Shown piece by piece: positions 22,067 to 33,621 of a DNA stretch of 64,000 nt. Below the pieces are notes generated by a model that saw nothing but the letters and a program-made list of their open reading frames with translations, was not told the origin of the DNA and ran no database searches. Numbering within the stretch: position 1 is the stretch's first letter; each line of letters begins with the position of its first letter. The DNA is from Ascarosepion bandense (Eukaryota > Mollusca > Cephalopoda > Sepiida > Sepiidae). A program made the position numbers and the translations under genes. The stretch is taken from the NCBI GenBank assembly GCA_037127315.1, contig JBBBDQ010000350.1, forward strand, positions 3,775,501-3,839,500, written 5' to 3'.

Positions 22067-22108
22067 CTCTTCAGACTTGTTCTTTGATCTTGTAACACGT
22101 TTTACTTT
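22067..22108 (-). CDS. STAT: STAT5-like transcription factor, 42-nt microexon in the DNA-binding domain
   Basis: Fourteen codons, phase 0 at both ends: KVKRVTRSKNKSEE. Acceptor gtatttttcag, then AAAGTAAAACG; donor GAAGAG, then gtgagttg. In STAT5 the matching stretch is LKRIKRADRRGAE, a basic loop just before VTEEKF. Here it is followed in frame by the FVTDEKF exon at 7954-8028. The 14,038-bp intron between them is the largest in the window. Too short to be found as an ORF; support comes from splice sites, phase and order. Confidence 0.9.
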
Positions 22109-22209
22109 CTGAAAAATACAAAATATTTCTAATTAAATATTGAAAACATTTACCTGATATTTTCCAATATTAATCATTTTATTCTTTGACATTTAAGATT
22201 GTTGCAATG

Positions 22210-22440
22210 TTGAGTTAATATGAGATGAAATTGACTCCGAGCATAAAGAGTTCAAGGATGTGTGCACAAAGTGGGATTGGCACGCTGAGTCCAAATTCTA
22301 CCCAGGCTCATTGCATCTGCTTTTGCACAAATACTGTTGGAAAAGGCATGATTCCATCTCTTCTCACCACCAGCTTTGGGGTAGAGAGAAATAGTAGGGT
22401 AGACTGAGCTCTCTAGCTATAGTTGGTAACCAATCTAACA
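22210..22440 (+). mobile_element. Degenerate SINE-like fragment
   Basis: GCTGAGTCCAAATTCTACC, CATCTGCTTTTGCACAAATA, AAAGGCATGATTCCATCTC and TTGGTAACCAATCT follow the order of the common SINE body (B-box region, CACTTA..AAATACC, GGTATTAATCCATC, TTGGCAACCAGTCT) but are strongly diverged. Treated as an old copy or a related SINE. Confidence 0.4.
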
Positions 22441-22944
22441 GATAGACAACCCTGAATTCAAAACCAGCTGAACATTAGGATAGAAAGTCCATTCTGTAAA
22501 ACTTTCTAGTAATGGAAAGCACAGAAACAACTCCAAGCACATTAGTGATGCTGAAAACCTATACTTCATGGACGAGTCTACACGGTTAAAATCCATAAAT
22601 AATTTAAAGAAAGTAAATTCATAGTCAGATTTACTTATTAAATTTGATTTCAGTACCTCATACTTTAATAGTCTTTTAGTAGAACACAGAAGTGTTTTAT
22701 ACACATATTTTGTTCCAAAAATGTAGTGATTTTCTTTTTACAGTGATGTTAACGCTGTACAATGCCCAAGGACCATGCAAGATAGAGGATTACAGAGTAA
22801 GAGGTAAAAGTTATGTGGATATATGCAGAAGATAACAGTTAACCTGAACAGGTTAAGATTGTAGTCATTGGTAAAGCAACCTCTAAAGTGTCTGTTTCAC
22901 AAGGCAGTGGTCTGTGAGAGCCTGCTCAAGTGGATGATTTGATT

Positions 22945-23460
22945 TTGAGTTTTGTTTAACGGCATATCAACCTCTGTGGGTTATTTAATGCCAAAAGGCA
23001 GGATTGTAAGGTATTTTTTTGTTTAGTTAGTGAGAAAGTTGATTTAGTCAGATTTTGATAAACATTTTTATTTATCTATCTTTTATTTTAGAAAACTGAA
23101 GATGTCTTATAATTTCATAATAAAAAATGTATTGCAGGTAATAATTTATTTTTCCTTTAAAAATGTATTATTGGTAATATTTTTACCTCCTTCAAAAATG
23201 TATATTTTTCTATAAAAGTTTATTTTTATGTATATTTTTCTGTAAAAGTCTATTTTTATACTTTAATAGTGTTTTGACCCCAGTTTTAGGGGCCTAACTA
23301 TTTGCCCATAGCTGGGACCCTAGTGGGTGCTACCACTCCGGATCAGGGTGAGCCTGAGAACAACAGCAATTAAGAGGTGGTTCCATGCTCCTCACAATCT
23401 CCCAATCAGAGGTCTTGTTGCCGGATGCAGTTTACCGCCATACCCAGCACCGCTCAAGTG
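22945..23460. repeat. Interspersed repeat (copy of the 885-1330 family)
   Basis: Begins GAGTTTTGTTTAACGGCATA and continues to ACAACAGCAATTAAGAGGTGG and TGTTGCCGGATGCAGTTTACC. The longest of the three copies. Two overlapping short ORFs near 23327-23610 have no family resemblance. Confidence 0.5.
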
Positions 23461-23965
23461 GAAATTACATTTTACCAAAGAAATACGAAAGCATGAGGGT
23501 GGTTCACTGCAATGTGTGTGTGACATGGTGGGTCTTAAACATGAAAGTTGGGACTGGTCTGATCTAGTCAGAGCATAGGTGACCAGTTCAATCTCTAGGC
23601 CAGGCAACATGTACTTGGATTCAGTGCAAACAGGGCAAGCAACAACTGGGCAGCACGAGAAAAAAACAAGATATCTCTATTCTATGGGCAGTGGAATGTG
23701 AACAGTTTATCTTCATAGATTAAATAAAATGTTTAGATCAGAATTCTCCATAGGCTAAATAGACTGATATATACTTGATGAAGGCCAGAGGGCAAAACAG
23801 CCGAAACATTTTGATAGCAACAAGAAAGATACTGACAATAGATTAAATGTAAATAGTGTAAATAATGCTAACACTTCATCCCAGAAATTCAGACAGAAAT
23901 CTACATCATGTACCCAAGTACAAAATTAAGTGCGGGCAGTGGATAATGAACTGGGAACCAGCTTT

Positions 23966-24260
23966 TCATTTATCAGATGGATTTTGTAGAAGAGAGATCT
24001 TTTATCAGACGGATTTTGTAGAAGAGAGATCTTTTATCAGATGGATTTTGTAGAAGAGAAATCTTATAGAAGAGAGATCTTTTATCAGATGGATTTTGTA
24101 AAAGAGAGATCTTTTATCAGATGGATTTTGTAGAAGAGAGATCTTTTATTAGATGGATTTTGTAAAAGAGAGATCTTTTATCAGATGAATTTTTTAGAAG
24201 AGAGATCTTTTATCTGATGGATTTTGTATAAGAGATCTTTTATCAGATAGATTTTATATA
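23966..24260. repeat. 32-bp minisatellite beside a STAT splice donor
   Basis: About nine copies of a unit near TTTATCAGATGGATTTTGTA followed by GAAGAGAGATCT, starting 32 bp apart (23971, 24003, 24035). The last unit ends about 25 bp from the donor side of the STAT exon at 24286-24373. Confidence 0.95.
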
Positions 24261-24285
24261 CAATCAGAAAATGAAAAAAACCCAC

Positions 24286-24373
24286 CATTTTTATAAAATC
24301 TGCTGTGTTTTGATTTTCAGAAAACTTCATAGTACTAGTATTGCCTTCAAGAGACCCTTTGATCTGATTGTCC
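24286..24373 (-). CDS. STAT: STAT5-like transcription factor, DNA-binding-domain exon
   Basis: An 88-nt exon: one base completing a split codon (TT from 32279-32416 plus G = Leu), then 29 codons DNQIKGSLEGNTST ... FIKM, ending in phase 0. Acceptor ctttttttcag, then GGACAATC; donor AAAATG, then gtgggttt. It aligns with the STAT5 region SEQQAKSLLKNEN ... VMEYHQ ... HFRNMS, a variable loop-rich part of the DNA-binding domain, so similarity is modest. Phase and position between well-matched exons make the call firm. Confidence 0.88.
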
Positions 24374-24639
24374 CTGAAAAAAAGAAAAAGATAAGTATGA
24401 GTACTATTAAAGAACATTAAAAGGGGCTGAAGCAAAATATATAGAACATTTTATTAAAAAAATTCAGATCTTCAAAATGATCCAATATCTATTTTTCTTA
24501 TTTACAAGAATATTTTTTTTATTTTTACAATTTTTTAAAAATTAATACAATTAGAACTAATGCAATACAATATTTATCATTTAGCAATTTATAAAGAATT
24601 AAATTCAAAAATAATTTCTTATTCATAAATTTACAACAT

Positions 24640-26079
24640 TTACAGTATATGAGGTTCCTCCTCAGGTCATCGGGGAGCATCTGGCTGCATACTTCACGCA
24701 GTTTGGCCAAATTTTGGATGCCTCCTGCGATGACCTGACCTGGGGATGGTCTTTTGATATTATGATCGATTGGTATGCCTTCCTGACCATCCCCAACTGC
24801 CTTGACGTAGGGGGCCTGAGCCTGCCGGTGATTGTGTCTGGCAGAAAACCTCAATGCTGGAGGTGTGGAGAGACTAGTCACCTCTCCTCCTCCTGCCCAG
24901 AGAAGAAGGCCTCTGGAAGCCAGGCCCCAGTAGACCAAAATTCCCCTCTGGCCGCTTCTGTAACATCCGTCTCGCCTGTAGTGGGCATACCAATACTCAG
25001 GACTGGTGTGGTAGTTCCCCTGGTTGGGAATAAAAAAGTTCCCTCACCCCCCCCCCCCCGAAAAACCATCGCCAGCTGCTAGTGCAGTTTTGGAGAAGGA
25101 AAAGGGGGAGTGGCTGATTGTTGGCAGGGCCAGGGAGAAGCGCCAAGCAGCAGAACCTCGGTCCCTGGCAACCTCAAGGACAAAAGGCACTAACAGCCCC
25201 ACTCCCTCCATCAGCAAGAAGGGCAATGCCTCGGCCTGGTCTGCACCTACACTGGAGGAAATAAAGAAAGTAATGGATCCAGGATATGAAGGAATGGAAA
25301 GAATCAAAAACTTGAAACAGCAACTGGACAAAAAACGTCCATCTCGCCCCTCGGCCTCTGCCCCGTCCTCCCCTCAAAAGAAAGAATCCGTAAAAAACAA
25401 AGTACATTCATCTCAGCCCACTCCCCGAAAATCGTCCCCTCGTAGTCGAGACCCCAGCCCAATCATCAATTATTTTCGTGTTTCTCCATGCCTCTCTCCC
25501 TGTCCCTCTCCCCTGAAACAGATGCCCCCTCCTTCAAAAAGACAAAGAAGCCCCTCATATGAAGACAAAGAGGCAAGAAAAAAACCTGCAAAACTGCCTT
25601 ATAGGCAAGGGGAGGACATCTGCTGCATTTCCCCGGCTCAGGCAGAACGTGCTAAGAACTTTGGCAACAGGATAAAGGAATTGAAGGCACTACTAGCAAT
25701 GAAGAAATGTGCGGATAAGGATGTGGAGATTCCAACTAACTTTCCCACTGCCCAAAGGGTTTTATCCGTTATCCGTACAGGGCCGGGGGCACGGTAGACT
25801 TGGGGCATGGTCGAGGAGGCCTCTAAATCAATCAAAATGACACTGCCCATTATCATCACAAAATCAGACAAATTGTCAAATTTAGAAAAATTTTGTTCTG
25901 GAAGGGTCCCGGTTTTAGTTCATCCCTCTCTCTATAGGGCTCTAAAACTAACCTTTCCTTGGGATGTTGGCGGCCTCTCCTCTGACGGCACTATTAAGAA
26001 TGAAATGGGCCATGGGTCAATGGGAGATGCTGTTGGCATCCTTTCCCCGTCCATGTTCCATCCAGGACGCCAACCCTAA
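24640..26079 (+). pseudogene. LINE ORF1: RRM-like region and CCHC zinc knuckle
   Basis: Nucleic-acid-binding ORF1 protein of the Tx1-like LINE. In order: an RRM-like segment (VIGEHLAAYFTQFGQILDA), a CCHC knuckle (CWRCGETSHLSSSC, from about 24855), and a proline-rich linker. The reading frame is lost in a 13-C run (25047-25059) and continues one frame over. A long Ser/Pro/Lys-rich segment follows, with a TAG at 25795-25797 and continuation (SIKMTLPIIITKSDKLS) to 26079. It normally coats LINE RNA. One frameshift and one stop make it non-functional; the homopolymer could in principle be a sequencing error. Confidence 0.85.
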
Positions 26080-26091
26080 TCACGTATCACA

Positions 26092-29000
26092 ATGGCTCTC
26101 TGGTTAGCAAGCATGAATGCCCAGGAGCTGAAGTCAGAGTCTCGGAGGGTGAGAATCCTTCATGATCTCCAGCGCCTCGGTGTGGATGTTTGTTGTGTGC
26201 AGGAGACCCGGTTTTTTGCTGGCGACTATGAGGTCATACTGTCTAGGGATTACGATCTCTATTCAGCATGTTTTGATGGTCGTTCTAGAGGTGTTTCCTG
26301 GCTAGTGAGTAAGTCATTAGGTGCGGTGTGTGCGCTTGTCTTCGCGGATCCAGCGGGCAGGATTTGTGTGCTGGATATTACCATAAAGGAGAAGTCTTTT
26401 CGGCTCATTGGGGTTTATACGCCCAATGACCATGCGGAGCGTCCTGCTTTGTTTCGGCGGCTCGAGTCGTTCTTTGGAACATCGAGGCAGGTAGTTTTAG
26501 CGGGGGATTGGAATGCCTGAGAAGGATCGTATAGGATAAAGATCGGGTACTAACAACCGGACGTGAAACCATTTCGGGAATTTATCAACAGGAATGATCT
26601 TGTCGATAAATACCAAAATGGTCACCGGGAGGTAGTGTGGACTTGGACTAATAGGGGCAGCTCGGATTCAAAGGTACGCGCAAGCTACCTCGACCGAGTC
26701 CTAGTTAGGAGGGTCGATGTTGGGCTCTTAGGTTGTCTAAGTTTCCATTCCATAGTTTACACGGATCATAGGTTCGTCCGGGTTCGTGTAAACTTAGATA
26801 AGCCTAAGGTTAAGTTGGCTGGATACTGGAAATTGAACGCGTCATTATTTGATAGCCAAGATTTCCAGGAACAGCTGTTACTAACACTAAAGCGGGAACT
26901 GACGGGGGCTGTGGTTGGGAATAAGTGGTGGGATACACTTAAATCCAAAATTAAGTCGTTTGCTGCCGACTTTAGCCGTCGGCTCAACTTAGCTAATTTA
27001 GCGGCGCAAACGGCGATAGAGCAAAAAGTTGATCGGGCCGTTAAATCCCGTAATAGTGGGGACGTAGCCTTAGCTAGGGCTGAGCTGGCCTCCTTGCTTA
27101 TCAAGAAGGATCAAGCTCTGGTAGTTAGGGCTAGGTTAAAAAGAATGTCTTCTGAGGCAACGAATATGGCCGCAGAATTGCGTGCAGAGGAAGCTAGGCA
27201 AGCAGTCAATCGGCATATCAAGGACATCACATTGCCGGATGGACGTACCATGACTACAGACGTGGGTATATGTGGGGCTTTTCGGGATTACTTCCAGGAT
27301 CTTTTCACCAGGGAGCCCGGTCTGAGCTCTGCTCAGTTCGACACCTATTTGGCTGACTTTCCCCGCCTCAAGGCGGCTGAAGCAGCTAGGTACGAGGGGC
27401 CCATAACAGAGTCGGAAATCTGAGATGCGCTGAAATTGGTTGGCCGGGACAAAACTCCAGGAGTGGATGGTCTTCCCTACGAACTGTACTTGAGGCAGTC
27501 GTCCGTTTTTGTTCCTCTGTTGGCGCTCATTTATAACAACTGGATGGAGCAGGGGTCTATACCTCGACGCTTCACCAGGGGTGTAATCAAGTTGCTTCGC
27601 AAGAGCAAGGGCGGTGGGGGTGGCATAGATAATTATCGGCCTTTAACGATGTTAAATACTGACTTAAAGATTTTTGCCAAGGTCTTGGCCCGCCGTTTGC
27701 AGGCTGTCCTCCCTAGTCTGATTGACCCCAAGCAGACTTGTGCTGTGAAGGGCAGGACTATTCAGGACAACCTTCATTTGGTACGCCTGATCATCGAGAA
27801 AACCGACACCGAAGCCGCGCTGATCAATTTGGATCAGTCCAAGACATTCGATAGGGTTGACCATCGGTTTTTGGAGTCTGTCCTTTCCACCGCTGGATTC
27901 GGGCCTGCTGTATGAGTCCCCCGGTGCGCTGGTGGAAGTGAATGGGGTAAGATCGAAGCCCTTCACATTATCTCGCTTCATTGTCAAGGTTGTCCACTTT
28001 CGCCTTTGCTGTACGTTCTTGCGTTGGAGCCATTCCTTCACAAGTTAAAGGCGAATCCGGTCCTTCGCGGAATTTCCGTACCTGGTGCTACCACCTCGGC
28101 CAGGTACTCCGCCTATGCTGACGACGTTTCGGTTTTTGTGTCGAGCAAAGCCGAGATTGACGAAGTTAGCAAAGAAATCAGATGTTATGAGACGGTGACA
28201 AGGGCCAAGATCAATCACGATAAGTCTGTTGGCTTGCGATTGGGTGCGTGGAAGGGAGTTTCCTTTCCTCTGGACGAACGGGCCGATCAAGATTCCCGGC
28301 GTCTTCTTTGGTCCTGATCTCCAGTTGGAAATGAATTGGATGGAGGTTCGAGAGAAGGCCGAGTGCGCAGTTCGTCTGTGGACTCAGAGGAAGCTCTCCC
28401 TAAAGGGGAGGGTGGAAGTATGTGCCTCGCACATCTACCCGATTCTCCTTTACCGACTCTCAGTACTTCCTCTCCCGTATGCCATTCGTTTGGGGTTAAT
28501 TCAGCTCTTGTTGCCTTTGGGGGGAAGGCAAGGCTCCCAAGGTGCATCGCGAGATCTGTTGCCTTCAGACTTCTGAGGGCGGTCTGGGCATGCCTAGCGT
28601 TGAGATTCGTCAACACACGCTTCGCATTAGATTCCTGGATCAAATGTGTATGCTGGCGGATGAGAACAGCGCCCTCGTTAAAGAGGACGTCCATAAAAAC
28701 TTTCCATCCTTGAGAAGTGTGCATTTGTCGGAGGAGGAGGCCGGCCGTACTCCTTGTGGCAAGTGCTCCTTCTATAAAGAATGTCGTTTGGCTCTCCAGT
28801 TTCTCTTGCAGGCTACGGATGGCCTCTCCAACGCCCAAGTGTTGTCTCTTAGGACATTATATCGGGTATTAGTTGGGGGGGGGGCGTTCAAGATGAACTG
28901 ATTGGCGAGCTCGGACTTACAAAGCAGGAGGCTCGCTCCATATGGCCTTGGGCGCCTGGGTTGAAATGTCTCACTAACGATGAGGCATCACTCACCTGGC

Positions 29001-29499
29001 TGATGATTCGAAAGGCTCTCTGGGTTGGCAAGAAGCTTCATGCAGTGGGCCTAACTCCGAAATCAACCTGCGTGCGTTGTGGGCTGTCGGCGCAAACCGT
29101 CGATCATGCCTTCTTCCAGTGCAGTGTTGTTGCTCCGTTGTGTAAGTTTCTTGAAGATCTCATGGTTCGTATGCTGCATGGAAAGTTCTTTGTCCTTGAG
29201 GCTAGTTCTGTTTGTAGCAATGTCGTACCTCCGTTATCTAGGGCTGAGCACTATGTGCTCTTTTGCTTACTAGGTGTTATGCGAGTCGTGATTTGGACGA
29301 CGCGGCAGAAGGAATTCTTTGGTGATGAGAAGTTTACCTCTTCCCAACTGATCTTGTTCTTTAAGCATCAGCTTAAATCAAGATCAGGACGGAAAGGAAA
29401 CGACTCACTCCATCTGAATTTGGCAAAAGGTGGGTGAGTTTTGTGCGTTTCTGTCGAGTTAAAGGTGCTGACCTGGAGTGGTTGTTTGATGTTGGTTAG
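26092..29499 (+). pseudogene. LINE ORF2: AP endonuclease, reverse transcriptase, C-terminal zinc motif
   Basis: Starts ATG 12 bp after ORF1. The AP-type endonuclease reads DVCCVQETRF, GDWNA (stop TGA 26518-26520, TAA 26551-26553) and later YLDRVLV and YTDHRFV. The RT reads GRDKTPGVDGLPYELY after a TGA at 27421, then NYRPLTMLNTDLKIFAKVL, INLDQSKTFDRVDH (motif A), a frameshift near 27905, and AYADDVSVFV (motif C, intact). Further frameshifts fall near 28280, 28530, 28880 and 29395. The C-terminal CVRCGLSAQTVDHAFFQC is the zinc motif typical of L1/Tx1-type ORF2, and the frame ends LEWLFDVG at TAG 29497-29499. Target-primed retrotransposition machinery, now dead. Confidence 0.9.
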
Positions 29500-30546
29500 G
29501 CATCAGGATATTGGGTGTGCTGGGCAGAACATGTACACCCCTTCTCTGTTAGGTTAGAGTAGGTAAATTTTCATTTTCTGTTTCTCGCTTTAAAGTTAAC
29601 TTAGCTAGGTTATGATTGCTCATTGGCCCCTTTTCTTTTTGTCCCCAGTTTTCTTTTAGTTTAATCCCCCATCCTTTTCCCGCTTTAGGTGTTCAACAAT
29701 GTTAGTTCTTTGGTGGATGCGTGGCGTCTTTCGTTATTTTTCAAGTGTGCTTTTCGTTTTTGTTATGGTGTTTTAAATGTGTGAGTGATTGTGTGAGTAA
29801 TTGCTGATTGGATAAGTGGTATTAATTATATTCCTAAAGCCGCGCATTATTTTTCATCCGGGGAACTGATTTTGCTGTCACAATATTAGAGTTGTGGGGG
29901 GCTTTTATTACTAATACGATTTTGTTTAGTTTCTTGTGTATATATTGTATTTCATTGTAAATAGACATTGGGGAATTTTTAATGTTGTTATTTGCTGCCC
30001 ATGCCCTCCACTGAAAATTGTACATATGGGAGTTAAGTAGGACTACATAGAGAAGCTGAGGTATTATGGTGGACGAAGTAAGAATGGTAAGTAAAAATGT
30101 GGTATTGTGGTGTAAGTTTTATTGTAAGTGTGTCAGGGTCGACGAAAGTGAATAGCTAAGTTAAACTAGGACAGATGATGACCAGCCTTCCCCATCCTCA
30201 AATTCGGCCTTGTGCCACATTTGTACATATGTACAATAAATAATGAAGTTCTTGGGAAGTTCATAGGAGTTCTTTAGAGTTCTATTGAAGTTCAGTAGTA
30301 CTACTAGGCAGTGGATATTAGTTGGCAGTTAGCCGAATACTAAGGAATCAGCTTTCAGTAGAAGATTACCAAGTTCCTAACATTTTGGATGCGTTAAGTT
30401 GATTAGCAACTGATATAGCTCGATTATAACCTTCAGTGCGAAAACTACTCCACAACAAAAACAAACCCAAAGAAATAAAGTAAAAAAGAAACAAAAAAGT
30501 AGAAACAAAAAACAAAACAAAAATATATAAAAAGGAGAAACAAAAT

Positions 30547-30840
30547 CAGTCAGTCAGTTAAGTGCCATGTACGACATACACTTAAACACTCATATCTCTT
30601 TTGATCTATGCATGACTAGGTAGAGCATTTTCCCACGGTAAGTTGATGTATCTTTCTGTGCTAGACTGGTTGCCAACCATGGCTACAAAACCCAGTCTAT
30701 CCTCCTATTCAACCCATAGTCGGGGGGAAGAAGAAATGAACTCATACCTTTCCCAAGGATATTTGTACATAAGTAAACATAGTGAACTCAAATAGATCTT
30801 GACCTCAGTTCTCCAATTTTTCATTTTTCACAATGCACAT
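30547..30840 (-). mobile_element. tRNA-derived SINE
   Basis: Opens CAGTCAGTTAAGTGCCATG (the reverse of the SINE 3' tail) and ends near AATGCACAT (its tRNA-like head). The body carries CAGTCTATCCTCCTATTCAA and CTTTCCCAAGGATATTTG. More diverged than most copies. It lies just beyond the Tx1-like LINE. Confidence 0.75.
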
Positions 30841-31200
30841 GAAAAATTATCAGGGAAAAACAAGGAATAAATCAAAATTAAGAAAGCAAACAAAAATTAC
30901 TGAAATACTTAAGGTTAAATTAGGCCCCAAATCAGATTGCTGCCAACATATTTGTGCTGGATGTACTTGATTTTCATTTTCCAGCCTTGGTAAAGTTCAA
31001 AATCATTATCATGGTCTTATAGGGAATGATTTATTTCCCATTCTGCAATCTCTTGCCCTACAGACACAATGTTGCAAGCCTTTTGCTACTTTATTACTAG
31101 TTTAATGTCAAATTGCCAAATAAGCAGCATTCTTTAATTCTACCAGTTCTGACCATTACAGCGTGGTCATGCCATACTATGCCCCTTCTACAGAGTCAAA

Positions 31201-31725
31201 TCTAAACTTATTTATGAATTAAACTTTGTCTCTGTGTGTGTGTGTGTGTGTGTGTGTCTGTGTGTGTATCCATTACCTATAGACTCCAAAACGGCTGAAC
31301 CGATTTTCTTGAAAATTTACACAGTTGTACTATAAGCATCTGCGAGTGTTCTTAGCTAAGTTTTGTGTCGGGGTAACCCCGATAAATATTGAAAATCGAT
31401 AATCGAAAAAATCAGGTTATAGAAGGCGTGGTCCAATTTTAATCAAATTGGATACACTCATAGACAAAGACATAAGAAACGATATTCAGAAGTTTCAAGG
31501 TTGCAGTTCTTACAATAGTGCAGAAAATCGATAATATATATATATATATATATATATAAAAGGCAAGATGTTTGTGTGTGTCTCTGTTTATACAAATCCA
31601 CAATTTTTATCCGATTCTCACCAAACTTCACACAAATATTCTTTAGGCAGAGTCTGAGGTCCAAGACCATGGATTAGTTTTAAAGCTTTCATTACACCTG
31701 AGCAACACCAGGCTATACTGCTAGT
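31201..31725 (+). mobile_element. Helitron-like element, complete copy
   Basis: TCTAAACTTATTTATGAATT at 31201; GT-rich tract; ACCTATAGACTCCAAAACGG; AAGTTTCAAGGTTGCAGTTC; TA tract; AAAGGCAAGATGTTTGTG; hairpin region CCTGAGCAACACCAGG; CTATACTGCTAGT ending at 31725. The best uninterrupted plus-strand representative. Non-coding. Confidence 0.72.
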
Positions 31726-31839
31726 CATCCATATTTCCAGCAAGTTCTAAATGCAAGGAGAAAGTTTCATTTTTACCCAAAAACTACTATTTTGTTAAAG
31801 ATTTCCAAACAATATTTGTCTATCAAGGACAAATGGTCC

Positions 31840-32160
31840 AGCAGTTGGATGTAGTGACTTGACCCAAAGAGTTACGAGTTAAATACCTGGCTACAGCAGA
31901 GATGAACAGAAAACTTAGAGAGTTGAGTTAAAGGGAAATAACTTATACTAATACATCTGGAAGAGGCATGACTCATAGAACAATCTACTACAGCAAACAC
32001 CATAAAAGGTTTAGTTTGAATTTCCAATCACCTGAAGAAGGTTGGTGCGGACAATGGCTGAAACATCTATTACCAAAGGAGCATTTCAGTGCATACTACT
32101 TCCTGTGAGTCAGTAACACTATACTACAATTGTATCACCAAGATCTAACAAACTGAACCA
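31840..32160 (+). repeat. Dispersed repeat with CTGAAGAAGG motif and tRNA-like head
   Basis: Starts GTAGTGACTTGACCCAAAGAG with a weak B-box (GAGTTAAATACC), passes AACTTAGAGAGTTGAG, and reaches CACCTGAAGAAGGTTGGTGC followed by GGCTGAAACATC. Same family as 53430-53770 and 45480-45850. The head suggests a SINE-type origin. Confidence 0.55.
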
Positions 32161-32278
32161 ACAATTATCAGTTAATAATTATGAATATGTACAAGTATGG
32201 CTTAGGATACTGGTTACTAAAGCTAGAACAAAAAAGCTAAACGATTTAAAAATTCAACAGCAATTACAAAATACGTAC

Positions 32279-32416
32279 AATATTAACTCTGCTGTTACAG
32301 TTGAAGATCCAGGAGTAATAATATTCAATGCTTCAGCTGGCAGCAAACATACAGAAGCCATTATATTATTACTTGTTTTGATAATTCGGGGAGGCTGCCG
32401 TAATACAATGAAAGTT
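32279..32416 (-). CDS. STAT: STAT5-like transcription factor, first DNA-binding-domain exon
   Basis: A 138-nt exon: one base completing Arg (AG from the previous exon plus A), 45 codons, then TT of a split Leu. Acceptor cttttacag, then AACTTTC; donor TTAATATT, then gtacgtat. The peptide TFIVLRQPPRIIKTSNN ... VCLLPAEALNI matches the start of the STAT5 DNA-binding domain ([31 protein letters not shown]). The QPP..KT core is conserved in all STATs. It marks the coiled-coil to DNA-binding-domain junction. Confidence 0.95.
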
Positions 32417-33076
32417 CTGTAAAAGAAAAAATGTTTTTTTACAATTCTTTTAAATAATGAATGTATTTATTCAAAACGAAAATTATTCAAGGAATTTTTC
32501 AGAACAGAGATTAAAAGCAGACAAAAATCCAGTAAATATATAAAGAGAAAAAAAATGGAAAAATTAATTTATTTTCCAGAGGTATATGTATATGCATGTA
32601 TGTATGTATGGCTGGTCACTCATGTGTTATTGATATGTATATATTTCTTTTAATTATCAGAGTTGTTTGACCTTTTTAAAAAAATGTGTTTTGAGGCAAT
32701 TTATTTGAAAGCACATGCATGTAAAATGTGTGATAGCTATGATTTGTTTTTCAGTTGCTATATCCCTGTCTGAATGTTAATTCTCCTCTGCTTATATTGG
32801 TAGAGATAGGCTCAACTTGACCAAAATTTTAACTTCTCAATCTTCTGTTGGATATTCCAAATGTTAAATCCGTAATTCTGATTGGCTGTTTTTTTATTTT
32901 ATTGGAACTACATACACATGTTGTTTACATTATGGTATCTAAGTTAACAAATGCATTAATCCTGGCTTTATCTGTATATGTGCAGGAAAATATCTTCTAA
33001 AGTTTTTGGAGGTGGGACATGCATAAACACTGAGAGAATAATTATTTATCTCAAATGAAGAATAAATGGATAATAC
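32417..33076. other. Unassigned intronic sequence
   Basis: AT-rich, with a short TATGTATG tract near 32595. No protein domain, splice pair or repeat boundary recognised. Confidence 0.4.
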
Positions 33077-33392
33077 TGATATGTCCTGGAAAGGGATATA
33101 TATATTATTCGATATAGCTAAGCGGTTTTGGCAAGTGTAACCGGGTAGGACAATCTAGTAAGTAGCCATAATGGACCAGTACTCACCGTAGTCGTATGCA
33201 GTATGCTGAGACGTAGGCTTATGCAATAGTCATAGACCAATAGAAGTAGACCTAAAGCTGTAGACCTATATCCAGAGATCTATCCCCATTCTCGACTTAG
33301 TCTGTATTTATGGCTGACACCAACCAATCATATTACTGTGAGGGGGAACCAAGGTGTATGCATATTCATTACATCACATATTCATTACATCA
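33077..33392 (-). mobile_element. Solo LTR candidate (pair with 48341-48627)
   Basis: The minus strand begins TGATGTAATGAATATGTG and ends CCTTTCCAGGACATATCA. Ends TGAT...ATCA are inverted, as in LTRs. The same sequence occurs in the opposite orientation at 48341. Flanks are aatac and tatac, a possible decayed target duplication. The shared interior includes the CAAGGTGTAT/ATACGCCTTGG block. Confidence 0.6.
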
Positions 33393-33621
33393 TATACATT
33401 TATTAATGTATGTAAATTTTTATTCTTTAATTAAAAATGTATATATCCATTTATTCTTTATTTTAAAAAAATCTTTTTGTAAAAAATGTTTGTGTTTGTA
33501 AGTAAAACAGCTAACTCCAGATAATTCTGTAAAAAGTCATGGATTGATTTTTACACTGAATTATGAAGTGGACTCACACAATTTGTAATATAGCAATCTG
33601 GCCCCACCCGAGGAAGGTTGA

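Larger units (their letters stand above)
24640..30240 (+). mobile_element. Tx1/L1-like LINE, near full length, inactive
   Basis: A 5.6-kb element: ORF1 (24640-26079), 12-bp gap, ORF2 (26092-29499), then about 740 bp of 3' UTR ending near TGTACAATAAATAATG, which carries an AATAAA signal. It is noticeably more G+C-rich than its surroundings, a sign of different origin or younger age. Orientation is opposite to the host gene. The 5' UTR and the first part of ORF1 seem missing. At least two frameshifts fall in homopolymers (C13 at 25047-25059; a G run near 28874-28883). Confidence 0.9.

Noticed and set aside
25807..26079. Separate small gene between LINE ORF1 and ORF2
   Set aside because: Same frame as the preceding ORF1 segment, split only by a TAG at 25795. 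It is the ORF1 C-terminus.
28287..28838. 183-codon minus ORF
   Set aside because: Antisense shadow of the Tx1-like ORF2, which has clear RT-to-zinc-motif content on the plus strand.
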